Below are positions 45,934-55,165 of a DNA stretch of 64,000 nucleotides, piece by piece (the first letter of the stretch is position 1; the number at the start of each line of letters is the position of its first letter). The translations under genes and the position numbers were made by a program. The notes beneath the pieces are model-generated. The model worked only from the letters and a program-made list of their open reading frames with translations. It had not been told where the DNA came from and did not search any database. The DNA comes from Rhizobium sp. LC145 (lineage in GTDB: Bacteria > Pseudomonadota > Alphaproteobacteria > Rhizobiales > Rhizobiaceae). The stretch spans positions 124,001 to 188,000 of the forward strand of contig NZ_LBHV01000003.1 of NCBI RefSeq assembly GCF_001005825.1, written 5' to 3'.

Positions 45934-47322
45934 TTAGGCAGCAAGCGCCGCGAGAATCCTCGCCCAGGAGCGGATGCCCTTGTGGAAGGATTTGAGGTCG
46001 TATTTCTCGTTCGGCGAATGGATGCGGTCATCGACGAGGCCGAAGCCGACCAGCAGGGAATCCATGCCGAGCATCTTCTGGAAATCGCCGACGATCGGGA
46101 TGGAGCCGCCCATGCCGATCACGACGGCAGCTTTCGGCCATTCATCCGAAAGCGCGCCCTTCGCCTTGGTCAGAACGGGGGAATCGTAGGAGAGCTGGAT
46201 TGCCGGCGAGCCGCCATGCTCGTGGAACTCGGCCGTGCAGTCGGCCGGCAGCTTCGAGCGCACATAGGCGCGGAAGCTGTCGCGGATCTTCGCCGGGTCC
46301 TGCTGGCCGACGAGCCGGAAGGAGACCTTTGCGGAGGCCTTGGCGGCGATCACCGTCTTGAAGCCTTCGCCGGTATAGCCGCCGGTAATCCCGTTGACCT
46401 CGGCCGTCGGCCGCGCCCAGGTGAGTTCAAGCACGGAGCGGCCCTTCTCGCCGGAGGGAACCGAAAGGCCGACTTCGCCGAGGAAACTTGTCGCGTCGCG
46501 GCCGAGCGTCTCCCAGCTCGCCTTGATGTTGGCGGGCGTTTCCTCCACGCCGTCGTAGAAACCTTCGAGCGTCACGCGGCCGGTTTCGTCATGCAGGCCC
46601 GCGAGAATCTCGGCAAGGATGTGGATCGGGTTGGCGGCAGCGCCTCCGAACAGGCCGGAATGCAGGTCGCGGTCGGCGGCGGTGATGGTGACTTCCTCAC
46701 CCACGAGGCCACGCAGCGTGGCGGCGATGGCGGGCGTATCTGAGTCCCACATGCCGGTGTCGCAGACGAATGCATAGTCTGCCTTGAGTTCGGCGGCGTT
46801 GGCTTCCAGGAAGGGTTTGAGAGAGGGGGAGCCGGACTCCTCTTCGCCCTCGAAAAGGATGGTGACGCGCACCGGCAGATTGCCGTGCACCTCCTTATAG
46901 GCGCGGCAGGCCTCCACGAAGGTCATGAGCTGGCCCTTGTCGTCGGAGGTGCCGCGGCCCGTCACGACCTTGCGGCCATCGCCGAGATCCTTGATCGCAG
47001 GAGCGAAGGGATCGTTCTCCCAAAGTTCGATCGGGTCCACGGGCTGCACGTCGTAGTGTCCGTAGAACAGCACGTGAGGAGCGTCTTCAGCGGCGCCGGC
47101 ATGATGGGCGACGACCATCGGATGGCCGGCCGTATCGCGTACCGAAGCCGTAAAGCCGATATTGGAAAGCGTGGCTACCAGCCACTCCGCCGCCTTGCGG
47201 CAATCGGGCTTGTAGGCCGGATCGGTGGAGATCGATTTGATGCGGACGAGTTCGAACAGGCGCTCCAGGCTGCTGTCCAGGTTTTCGTCGGCGCGGGTAA
47301 GGACGGGGGAAATATCGGTCAT
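45934..47322 (-). CDS. M20 family dipeptidase
   Basis: This encodes 462 residues of the M20/M25/M40 zinc peptidase fold. Metal-binding motifs are VLFYGHYDVQPVDP (His, Asp) and EGEEESGSPSL (catalytic Glu pair), with DRDLHSGLFGGAAANP in the lid domain. Closest family members are cytosolic dipeptidases or carnosinase-like enzymes. The catalytic residues appear complete. It stands alone, its promoter facing the MarR gene. Confidence 0.88.
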   Translation of the reverse strand: MTDISPVLTRADENLDSSLERLFELVRIKSISTDPAYKPDCRKAAEWLVATLSNIGFTASVRDTAGHPMVVAHHAGAAEDAPHVLFYGHYDVQPVDPIELWENDPFAPAIKDLGDGRKVVTGRGTSDDKGQLMTFVEACRAYKEVHGNLPVRVTILFEGEEESGSPSLKPFLEANAAELKADYAFVCDTGMWDSDTPAIAATLRGLVGEEVTITAADRDLHSGLFGGAAANPIHILAEILAGLHDETGRVTLEGFYDGVEETPANIKASWETLGRDATSFLGEVGLSVPSGEKGRSVLELTWARPTAEVNGITGGYTGEGFKTVIAAKASAKVSFRLVGQQDPAKIRDSFRAYVRSKLPADCTAEFHEHGGSPAIQLSYDSPVLTKAKGALSDEWPKAAVVIGMGGSIPIVGDFQKMLGMDSLLVGFGLVDDRIHSPNEKYDLKSFHKGIRSWARILAALAA

Positions 47323-47404
47323 GGCGGGGTCCTGTCTTTGGAATCGACCGGACCTTAGACCAAGAAGTTCATGGTTTCGAGACCGGATCTTGCCTTGGCG
47401 AGCC

Positions 47405-47836
47405 TCACGGCTTGCGGGCGTTATCGACGATCCTGCGCATGTATTCGATCATCAGTTCCCGCTCGAAGCTGCGAAAGCCGGCGAAGAGGGCCGCATCCGC
47501 TTCGGCTGCGGCTTCCACGGCCCTGCCTTCGAGATCGCGGCCAAGCCGGGTAAGCATGATGATCTGGGCGCGCCGGTCTTTCGGGTGAGGCTCCCGCTCG
47601 ATGAGCCCGTCGCGCTCCATGCGCGTCAAGGTATTGGCAAGCGTCGCCTGCTCCACTTCGAGCCGATCCAGAAGCTGCTTCTGAGTGAGCCCATCCTCGT
47701 TCCACAGTTCTAGAAGCACCGGAAACTGACCTGGAGAGAAGCCGAGGTCGGTCGACCGCCTCTGCAGCGAACGTGCAAAACCCTTTGCGAGCTGGCTGGC
47801 GAGATATGTCGCCGAATGCGAGCGGTCGAATCCCAT
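47405..47836 (-). CDS. MarR family transcriptional regulator
   Basis: This encodes 143 residues. The winged helix-turn-helix spans about 45-110, with TQKQLLDRLEVEQATLANTL and the wing GLIEREPHPKDRRAQIIMLT. Flanking helices mediate dimerisation. MarR proteins repress genes until a small ligand binds. ATG at 47836 has GGAG nine bases upstream; an ATG five codons earlier is too close to its own GGGGAG. The target is unknown; the gene lies 82 bases upstream of the M20 peptidase, both on the minus strand. Confidence 0.85.
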   Translation of the reverse strand: MGFDRSHSATYLASQLAKGFARSLQRRSTDLGFSPGQFPVLLELWNEDGLTQKQLLDRLEVEQATLANTLTRMERDGLIEREPHPKDRRAQIIMLTRLGRDLEGRAVEAAAEADAALFAGFRSFERELMIEYMRRIVDNARKP

Positions 47837-47944
47837 AATCGCAGTCTCCATCCCTCCCCTAAAGTCGATATATCGCACGCCATGCTTTCGCCAAGCCTGC
47901 GTCGAGCGCCCGTGAATCGATGTGATTGCGTTTGGTGAACAAAG

Positions 47945-48085
47945 GAAAACCGCCATGGCCGGGAGGGGACAGCCATGGCGGTTCCGATGAAGGGGCAAAG
48001 ACCCGGAGAGGGGGATAGGTCTTTGCCCGGTCTGGCGCGGCGGGGGACTGGCCAACTACCAGACTGCGGCGTGATCAATGCCGGT
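47945..48085 (-). ncRNA. Candidate small RNA with C-rich hairpin loops
   Basis: On the minus strand three hairpins follow each other: 48064-48059 with 48035-48030 (loop with CCCCCGCC), 48028-48018 with 48003-47993 (11-bp stem, loop TATCCCCCTCTCCG) and 47983-47972 with 47959-47948 (12-bp stem, loop TGTCCCCTCCCG, then TTTTCC, a terminator). The plan equals the anti-SD RNAs at 5177 and 45000 but the loops differ. CTTGAA near 48120 could be a -35. The 5' end is a guess. Confidence 0.6.
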
Positions 48086-48214
48086 AATGAAGAGATGTGC
48101 GGCGCAATGCGGCTTTTCAAGGGAACCGAGAATTACAAATCGGTAACGTTGCGGTGATGGCCACGAAGGTGCGAGAGGGCTTGCCGCCGGGCGAAGTTTT
48201 CATGGACGGAACGA

Positions 48215-51200
48215 ATGGCCCGCGCTATTCCATTGCCCATGAAAAAAGGCGATCATCTCTTCCTTGTCGACGGTTCCGGCTTCATTTTCCGTGCCTTCCA
48301 CGCATTGCCGCCACTGACCCGCAAGTCGGATGGTTTGCCGGTGGGCGCGGTCTCCGGCTTCTGCAACATGTTGTGGAAGCTTCTGACCGATGCGCGCGAT
48401 ACCTCGGTCGGCGTGACCCCCAGCCATTTCGCGGTCATCTTCGATTATTCGGCCAAGACCTTCCGCAAGGAGATCTACGATGCCTACAAGGCCAACCGTC
48501 AGGCGCCGCCGGAGGAGCTGATCCCGCAATTCGGCCTGATTCGCGAGGCGACCCGGGCCTTCAACCTGCCCTGCATAGAGATCGAGGGCTACGAGGCCGA
48601 CGATATCATCGCTACCTATGCACGTCAGGCCGAGGCGATCGGCGCGGATGTCACAATCATCTCGTCCGACAAGGACCTGATGCAGCTCGTGACGCCGAAC
48701 GTCCACATGTATGACAGCATGAAGGACAAGCAGATCGGCATTCCCGACGTTATCGAGAAATGGGGCGTGCCGCCGGAAAAGATGATCGACCTGCAAGCCC
48801 TGGTCGGCGATTCGGTCGATAACGTACCCGGTATCCCCGGTATCGGGCCGAAGACGGCCGCCCAGCTTCTGGAGGAGTTCGGCGATCTCGATGCGCTGCT
48901 TTCCCGCGCGGGCGAAATCAAGCAGGTGAAGCGGCGCGAGAACATCGTCGCCAATGCAGAGCTTGCCCGGCTCTCCAAGCGGCTGGTGACGCTCTCGACC
49001 GACGTGCCGGTGGATATGCCGCTCGATGCTCTGATGCTCGAGGTCCAGAACGGCCCGAAGCTGGTCGCCTTTTTGAAGACGATGGAATTCACCACGCTGA
49101 CGCGGCGCGTCGCGGCGGCGTGCGATTGCGACGCGGACGCGATCGAGCCCGCGGTGGTAAAGGTCGAATGGGGCGAGGCAGCGCGGGGCCCCGATCTCGA
49201 CGGTGCCGAGGCCGCTCCGGCCGATACCGGCGAAGCGGCGGCTGAGGCGCCGGCCAGTCCGCCCAAGGAGCCTGCGGCAAAAGGCGGAGCAGCGACGCCC
49301 GAAGGTTTCGCCGCCGGCCGTATCGAGGCTTTCGGCAAGGCCAAGCTCGATCCAAGCTGCTATGTGACGATCCGCGATACGGCGGTTCTCGACGATTGGA
49401 TCAGGTCAGCACGGGAAACCGGGATCGTCGCCTTCGACACCGAAACCAATTCGCTGGACCCGATGCAGGCGGAGCTGGTCGGCTTTTCGCTGGCGGTGGC
49501 GGATAACCTGGCCAATCCTTCCGGCCTCGATGTCCGCGCCGCCTATGTCCCGCTTGGCCACAAGACGGGCGTCGGCGATCTCTTAGGGGGCGGACTGGCG
49601 GAGAACCAGATCCCCATGGCCGAGGCGCTTGCCCGGCTGAAGCCGCTGATGGAAGACCCATCCGTCCTGAAGGTGGCGCAGAACCTCAAGTTCGACTACC
49701 TCATCATGAAGCGTCACGGCATCACGGTCGAAAGCTACGACGACACGATGCTGATGTCCTATGTGCTGGAGGCCGGCAAGGCCAACCACGGGATGGATGC
49801 TCTTTCGGAACAGTGGCTGAATCACAAGCCGATCACCTTCAAGGATGTCGCCGGCAGCGGCAAGGCCGGCGTCACCTTCGATCTCGTCGATATCGACAGG
49901 GCGACCGCCTATGCCGCCGAAGACGCGGACGTGACGCTGCGGCTCTGGATGGTGCTGAAGCCGCAGCTCGCCGCTATGGGGCTCACCAGCGTCTACGAGC
50001 GGCTGGAGCGGCCGATGGTTTCGGTCCTGGCCCGCATGGAAGAACGGGGCATCACGATCGACCGGCAGATACTTTCGCGCCTTTCCGGCGAGTTGGCCCA
50101 GAAAGCGGCAGCCTTCGAGGATGAGATCTACCAGCTTGCCGGCGAGCGCTTCACCATCGGTTCGCCGAAACAGCTAGGCGATATCCTATTCGGCAAGATG
50201 GGCCTGCCCGGGGGCGCCAAGACCAAGACCGGCCAATGGTCCACATCGGCCAGCGTTCTGGAGGATCTGGCCGCCACAGGCCATGAACTGCCCCGCAAGA
50301 TCGTCGACTGGCGTCAGCTCACCAAGCTGAAATCCACATACACGGATGCGCTGCCCGGCTATGTGCATCCTGAAACCAAGCGGGTCCATACCTGCTATTC
50401 GCTGGCTTCCACCACAACCGGGCGCCTGTCTTCCTCGGAGCCGAATCTCCAGAACATTCCGGTGCGCACGGCCGAGGGCCGGAAGATCCGCACCGCCTTC
50501 ATCTCACCTCCCGGCCGCAAGCTGGTTTCGGCCGATTACAGCCAGATCGAGCTGCGGGTGCTGGCCCATGTGGCGGATATTCCGCAGCTTCGCCAGGCCT
50601 TCGCGGACGGAGTTGATATTCACGCCATGACGGCTTCGGAGATGTTCGGCGTTCCGGTGGAAGGCATGCCTGGAGAAGTCCGCCGTCGGGCCAAGGCGAT
50701 CAATTTCGGCATCATCTACGGAATTTCCGCTTTCGGTCTGGCTAACCAGCTCTCGATCGAGCGTTCCGAGGCGAGCGAATACATCAAGAAGTATTTCGAG
50801 CGCTTCCCCGGCATCCGGGACTATATGGAGAGCACCAAGAATTTCGCGCGCGAGAACGGCTATGTCGAAACCATTTTCGGCCGGAGGGCGCACTATCCGG
50901 ATATTCGCTCGTCCAACCCTTCCGTGAGGGCCTTCAACGAACGCGCCTCGATCAACGCACCGATCCAGGGCTCGGCTGCCGATATCATCCGCCGGGCCAT
51001 GGCGAAGATGGAGCCGGCGCTGGCAAATGCGGGGCTTTCGGCCCGCATGTTGCTGCAGGTGCATGACGAACTGATCTTCGAGGTGGAAGACGAGGAGATC
51101 GAGAAGGCAATCCCCGTAATCGTCTCGACCATGGAACAGGCGGCCATGCCCGCGATCGGCATGAAGGTGCCGCTCAAGGTGGATGCGCGTGCAGCCACCA

Positions 51201-51220
51201 ACTGGGACGAGGCGCACTGA
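48215..51220 (+). CDS. polA: DNA polymerase I
   Basis: This encodes 1001 residues. The 5'-3' exonuclease domain (about 1-300) begins HLFLVDGSGFIFRAFHALPP. An Ala/Pro-rich linker (about 325-360) precedes the 3'-5' proofreading domain with IVAFDTETNSLDP, NLKFDYLIMK and YAAEDADVTL, so the proofreading residues are present. The polymerase has VSADYSQIELRVLAHV (motif A), RRRAKAINFGIIYGISAFG (motif B) and LLQVHDELIFEVE (motif C). It fills repair gaps and removes RNA primers. ATG 48215 is chosen; an ATG eight codons later has no ribosome-binding site. Confidence 0.97.
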   Translation: MARAIPLPMKKGDHLFLVDGSGFIFRAFHALPPLTRKSDGLPVGAVSGFCNMLWKLLTDARDTSVGVTPSHFAVIFDYSAKTFRKEIYDAYKANRQAPPEELIPQFGLIREATRAFNLPCIEIEGYEADDIIATYARQAEAIGADVTIISSDKDLMQLVTPNVHMYDSMKDKQIGIPDVIEKWGVPPEKMIDLQALVGDSVDNVPGIPGIGPKTAAQLLEEFGDLDALLSRAGEIKQVKRRENIVANAELARLSKRLVTLSTDVPVDMPLDALMLEVQNGPKLVAFLKTMEFTTLTRRVAAACDCDADAIEPAVVKVEWGEAARGPDLDGAEAAPADTGEAAAEAPASPPKEPAAKGGAATPEGFAAGRIEAFGKAKLDPSCYVTIRDTAVLDDWIRSARETGIVAFDTETNSLDPMQAELVGFSLAVADNLANPSGLDVRAAYVPLGHKTGVGDLLGGGLAENQIPMAEALARLKPLMEDPSVLKVAQNLKFDYLIMKRHGITVESYDDTMLMSYVLEAGKANHGMDALSEQWLNHKPITFKDVAGSGKAGVTFDLVDIDRATAYAAEDADVTLRLWMVLKPQLAAMGLTSVYERLERPMVSVLARMEERGITIDRQILSRLSGELAQKAAAFEDEIYQLAGERFTIGSPKQLGDILFGKMGLPGGAKTKTGQWSTSASVLEDLAATGHELPRKIVDWRQLTKLKSTYTDALPGYVHPETKRVHTCYSLASTTTGRLSSSEPNLQNIPVRTAEGRKIRTAFISPPGRKLVSADYSQIELRVLAHVADIPQLRQAFADGVDIHAMTASEMFGVPVEGMPGEVRRRAKAINFGIIYGISAFGLANQLSIERSEASEYIKKYFERFPGIRDYMESTKNFARENGYVETIFGRRAHYPDIRSSNPSVRAFNERASINAPIQGSAADIIRRAMAKMEPALANAGLSARMLLQVHDELIFEVEDEEIEKAIPVIVSTMEQAAMPAIGMKVPLKVDARAATNWDEAH

Positions 51221-51259
51221 GCCGAGCGAACATCGGTGCCACCGGGTTCCGGCGGCGCC

Positions 51260-51856
51260 TCAGGCTGAACGGACTGTTGCGGACCGGCAGGCGGAAAGCG
51301 CCTCAATCAAGGCCTTGCCGGCGTCTTCCAGCGCGCCGCTATTGTCGATCGTCACGACGTCGTAATCGCCAATGACGGCGAGCGAGCTGCGCTCGAGCCG
51401 TTTCAGGATCTCTTCGCGCGTTTCCCGGCCTCGGGCTTCGAGGCGTGCGGCAAGGACTTCCGGTTTCGCCGTGATATTTACGACGGTGAGGGCCGGGAAG
51501 GCGACCTTGAACTTTCCGAGCGCCGAACGGGAGCCGTTGGCGACGAGAAGGCGGCCGCGGGCCACCTCCTCCAGTGTCTCGGCGGGAATGCCGTATTTCA
51601 GGCCATGCGCCGCCCAGGAGACCGCAAACCCGCCTGCATTCTCGAGCGTATCGAAATCTTCGTTCGAAACGCCCTCGTGGTCCTCCCCGCCGGCATCGGC
51701 GCTGCGGGTGATAACCCGGCGAACAAAGGAGATGTCCCCGCAATCTGCGAAATGCCGGGCGGCATAGGCCATCAGCGTGTCCTTGCCGGCGCCGCTCGGG
51801 CCGACGACGACCACCATGCGGCCGCAGGGAAGCGCCGTGGGCAGCGTTTGCATCAT
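51260..51856 (-). CDS. phnN: Ribose 1,5-bisphosphate phosphokinase
   Basis: This encodes 198 residues of the guanylate-kinase-like fold with Walker A GPSGAGKDTLM and the segment RVITRSADAGGEDHEGVSNE. PhnN converts ribose 1,5-bisphosphate to PRPP, the last step of phosphonate ribose recycling. Its ATG overlaps the phnM stop by four bases. It is the last gene of the C-P lyase cluster; polA is convergent 39 bases away. Confidence 0.93.
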   Translation of the reverse strand: MMQTLPTALPCGRMVVVVGPSGAGKDTLMAYAARHFADCGDISFVRRVITRSADAGGEDHEGVSNEDFDTLENAGGFAVSWAAHGLKYGIPAETLEEVARGRLLVANGSRSALGKFKVAFPALTVVNITAKPEVLAARLEARGRETREEILKRLERSSLAVIGDYDVVTIDNSGALEDAGKALIEALSACRSATVRSA

Positions 51857-52992
51857 GCTACCCGCCGGCCTTCACGCCAGACGCCGCGCACCACCGGAAC
51901 ACCGCTGGCGCGGCGCACGCGCACGACATCGGCGCGCAGGCCGACAGCGATGCAGCCGCGATCGTCGAGGCCGACGGTACGGGCCGGAGTGGAGGTGACC
52001 ATAGCAAGCGCCTTGGGAAGGCTGATGGTTTCCAGTTCGTCCGCCAGGACGAAGGGCGCGTGCAGCAGGCTGAGCGGTACGTAATCGGAGGAGAGCACGT
52101 CGAGCACGCCCTTTCCGGCGAGATCACGGGCGGCGATATTGCCGGAATGGGACTTGCCGCGCACGATATTGGGGGCGCCCATCAGCACGCTCATGCCAGC
52201 CTGGTGGGAGGCCTTGGCGGCTTCGAAGCTGGTGGGGAATTCCGCAAGCCGCACGCCGTTTCCGATGGCCTCGTCCACGTGATCCAGCGTGGCATCGTCA
52301 TGGCTTGCGACCGTGACGCCGCGCTCGGCGCAGACCTTGGCGATGGTATTGCGGTGGCGCGTGGAATTGCGGGCCGAATCCGCCTGACGGCGGGCGACGA
52401 AGAGCGCGAAAGCCTCGTCGCTCAAGCCCCGCTTCTTCTGGTAATAGAGGGTGTACTGATCCATGGTCTGGAACTGCCGCTGGCCGGGCGCGTGATCCAT
52501 CAGCGAGACGAGCCGGACATAGGGGTCGTCCTCGAAATCGGCGAAGTGCTCCAGCACGTTGTCGGCCGAGACCTCGCAGCGCAGGTGGATCAGGTGTTCC
52601 GCGCGCAGCCGGTCCTCGCGCTCTGCCTCCTGAATGGCGTCCGCCATGGCCCGCATCTCGCCGTGCTCGAAGCCGCCGTCCTCGTCCGCTCCCATCCGCA
52701 GGCAGTCGAAGACGGTGGTGATGCCTGAGCTTGCGACCTGAGCATCATGCGCCTGGATGGCGGCGATCGTGTTCCACCGCACGCCGGGACGAGGCGAATA
52801 GTGCTGCTCCAGGTGATCGGTATGAAGCTCGACCAGGCCGGGGATGAGGAAGTCGCCCTCGAAATCTTCGCCAGTGCGAGTGGCGCCCTCGGAGATATCG
52901 GCAATGAGGCCGTCGCGGATCAGCACGGAGCCGGAGACGATATCGTCTTCGAGCACGATGCGGGCATTGGAAAGGACGAGTTCGGCGCTCAT
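51853..52992 (-). CDS. phnM: Alpha-D-ribose 1-methylphosphonate 5-triphosphate diphosphatase
   Basis: This encodes 379 residues of an amidohydrolase. Metal-binding PGLVELHTDHLEQH lies near residue 50, further His/Asp ligands in TVASHDDATLDHV. PhnM removes pyrophosphate from the 5'-triphosphate of the alkylphosphonate-ribose formed by PhnGHIL. It overlaps both phnN and the upstream DUF1045 gene by four bases. Confidence 0.94.
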   Translation of the reverse strand: MSAELVLSNARIVLEDDIVSGSVLIRDGLIADISEGATRTGEDFEGDFLIPGLVELHTDHLEQHYSPRPGVRWNTIAAIQAHDAQVASSGITTVFDCLRMGADEDGGFEHGEMRAMADAIQEAEREDRLRAEHLIHLRCEVSADNVLEHFADFEDDPYVRLVSLMDHAPGQRQFQTMDQYTLYYQKKRGLSDEAFALFVARRQADSARNSTRHRNTIAKVCAERGVTVASHDDATLDHVDEAIGNGVRLAEFPTSFEAAKASHQAGMSVLMGAPNIVRGKSHSGNIAARDLAGKGVLDVLSSDYVPLSLLHAPFVLADELETISLPKALAMVTSTPARTVGLDDRGCIAVGLRADVVRVRRASGVPVVRGVWREGRRVA

Positions 52993-53702
52993 GGGGCGGT
53001 CTTCCTGTGTTCTAGGGCGGGGGCAAGCGGTAGCCGGCTATGGATGGTGAAAGGGGCGCCGCGTTCGGTTTCGCTGAAGACGGCAAGGCCATCGACAAGG
53101 AGTGGCCGGTTCGCGAAGGCGGCAAAGCGCCGGTCGAGTTCCTCGCGCATCGGGCCCGCAAGCTCGGGCTCGACCGGGCCGGTCAGCGTCATGTGGAAGC
53201 GGAATTCCTCCATGACATATGGATAGCCCCAGCGGTTAAGATTTTCCCGCTGCGGAGGGGTGAGTTTCTCCGGCTTGCGGCGGTCGATGTCCGCTTGCGA
53301 AAGCGGCGCGCGGAAAGGTTCGAACTCCTCCACCACGGCGGCAGCGAAATCCTGGAGCGGCGGGTGAAGGCTAGCCGGTACCAGCGCGAAGAAAGGGCCG
53401 AGCTGGCCGACCACGATCCTCGGGATATCGAAAGCCGGGGTTTCGGCCGCAAACCGCTCCACAGCACCCATAAGCTCCGCTTCGCTCACATCATCCTTGA
53501 GTTCGAACGGCGCCTTCAGCGTCGCATGGAAGCCGTAGCGTCGCGGATCGGCGGTAAGCCGGGTGATTTCGCCTGCCGGCAGTTCCGTATCATCGGGGGC
53601 CGGATATTCGGCGCTGGAAAAGGCATTGCGGCCAAGCCAGCGGCTGGCCGCCTCCGTCAACGGATCGTGTTCGGCGGGCGTGAAGTAGAGAGCATATCGC
53701 AA
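52989..53702 (-). CDS. DUF1045 protein, 2H-phosphoesterase-like, of phosphonate clusters
   Basis: This encodes 237 residues. Two His-x-Thr-x motifs, RYGFHATLKAPF (about residue 58) and FRFHMTLTGPV (about residue 170), are the signature of 2H phosphoesterases. The family is found in C-P lyase operons. In clusters such as this one that lack phnP, it is a natural candidate for opening 5-phosphoribosyl 1,2-cyclic phosphate, PhnP's reaction. That is an inference from fold and context. It overlaps phnM by four bases and lies 116 bases after phnE2. Confidence 0.85.
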   Translation of the reverse strand: MRYALYFTPAEHDPLTEAASRWLGRNAFSSAEYPAPDDTELPAGEITRLTADPRRYGFHATLKAPFELKDDVSEAELMGAVERFAAETPAFDIPRIVVGQLGPFFALVPASLHPPLQDFAAAVVEEFEPFRAPLSQADIDRRKPEKLTPPQRENLNRWGYPYVMEEFRFHMTLTGPVEPELAGPMREELDRRFAAFANRPLLVDGLAVFSETERGAPFTIHSRLPLAPALEHRKTAP

Positions 53703-53818
53703 AGCGGAATTCCGGAATCAGAGGCAGTTGGCGGAGAGCTTAGCTCGTTCCCGCCATGCGGCGAACAGGGCTCTGCGCTAAAAGATTTCCATGACAGAAT
53801 GATGATGGATCGGGCTTG

Positions 53819-55165
53819 TCAGTGGCTCTTTCTTCCGATGAGGCGGGAACGCAGCGCATTGGAGACGTTGTCGAACACGAAAACGACCAGGAGGATGAGC
53901 AGCACCATATAGGCGACCTTGTCCCAATCGGCGTTCGTCTTCATCGATTCGAGCAGCTTGAGGCCGATTCCACCCGCGCCGACGGCGCCGATGACAGTCG
54001 CGGAGCGGGTATTCGATTCCCAGAAATACAGCGATTGGGACACGAAGACCGGCAGGACCTGCGGCACGGTGCCGTAACGCTGCACGATGACGGGAGAGGC
54101 GCCGACGGATTTTACGCCCTCGCGCTGCTTGTCGTCTGCGTTTTCCAGCGCTTCGGAATAGACTTTGCCGAGCGCGCCCGTGTCGGTGAAGAAGATCGCC
54201 GCGATGCCGGGGATCGGTCCGGGGCCGAAGGCGCGGGTGAAGAACAGCGCCCAGATCAGCATGTCGATCGAGCGCAGGAAGTCGAAGAGGCGCTTCATGC
54301 CCCAGTTGACCGGGCGGCTTCGCGTAATGTTGCGCGCCGCGATGAAGGCGAGCGGGAAGGCGATCAACGTCGCGAACAGCGTGCCGACAAAGGCCATGAC
54401 CAGCGTCTGCGTCAGCTTCGAGAAAATGTCGGCATGCTGCCAGCTCGCATTGTTCAGGAAGTTGTCGAGCGCGAGCGACGCGTTGGACTGGTTGGGATCG
54501 AGCCGCTCTCCGGAAAGCATCAGCCCGGCGACTTCGGGAAGGCTGCGGCCCCAGAAGGGCGATTGCGTATCGAAGAAGAAATTCGCCCAGCCGAGGAAAC
54601 GCCGCTGGATATAGACCTGGCTGGAGCGGATTTCCGCCTGGCCCTCGAAACCGAAATAGACCATCACCTTGTTGCCGTCCTGCTCCATCGCCGCCGGTGC
54701 GCCGGGCGGGAGGATGGCCTGGTCGGAGGTTATCTCGACCGGGTAGGACCTGCCGTCGAGATGGATGTCGACGCGGGCGGGGGTGACGTCGAGCCGATCA
54801 CCGCCGCCGAAGGATACGGTGTAGCCACCATCTGGCATGGGCTGCATCCATGGGATGTTCGCCCCTTGCGGATATTGCCCGCGGCTCGTCCACTGCGGCA
54901 CGACCTCACCGTTCTGGAAGCGCAGGCGCGGCTGGGCGCGCCAGGAATACCAGTCCTGCAGATAGATCGACGCGCGATCCCAGTTGCCGTTCACGAATGT
55001 CGGAATGACGTTGAAGAACGCGAAGCAGAAGGCGAGGTAGACGACGACCACCGCGGCAGATATGGCCAGGCCCCAGCGCTGCATCAAGCTGCGGTGGAAG
55101 ACTTGCGGATAGGTTGCCAGAAGGCGGTCGCGCTCTGCGGCGTTGATGGTCGGAACGGATGACAT
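53819..55165 (-). CDS. phnE2: Phosphonate ABC transporter permease with large periplasmic insert
   Basis: This encodes 448 residues, about 170 more than a standard PhnE. The first membrane segment (about 32-55) is followed by a soluble region of about 180 residues (GQYPQGANIPWMQPMPDGGY and SVFIQ-like VYIQRRFLGWANFFFD). The core permease of five or six segments then starts near residue 240, with the EAA-loop region EGVKSVGASPVIVQRYG. With PhnE1 it forms the membrane channel for phosphonate uptake. Its ATG overlaps the phnE1 stop by one base. Confidence 0.9.
   Translation of the reverse strand: MSSVPTINAAERDRLLATYPQVFHRSLMQRWGLAISAAVVVVYLAFCFAFFNVIPTFVNGNWDRASIYLQDWYSWRAQPRLRFQNGEVVPQWTSRGQYPQGANIPWMQPMPDGGYTVSFGGGDRLDVTPARVDIHLDGRSYPVEITSDQAILPPGAPAAMEQDGNKVMVYFGFEGQAEIRSSQVYIQRRFLGWANFFFDTQSPFWGRSLPEVAGLMLSGERLDPNQSNASLALDNFLNNASWQHADIFSKLTQTLVMAFVGTLFATLIAFPLAFIAARNITRSRPVNWGMKRLFDFLRSIDMLIWALFFTRAFGPGPIPGIAAIFFTDTGALGKVYSEALENADDKQREGVKSVGASPVIVQRYGTVPQVLPVFVSQSLYFWESNTRSATVIGAVGAGGIGLKLLESMKTNADWDKVAYMVLLILLVVFVFDNVSNALRSRLIGRKSH

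Noticed and set aside
53816..55162. 448-codon open frame opposite phnE2
   Set aside because: Exact mirror of phnE2; low-complexity Arg/Asp/Glu-rich sequence with no motif.
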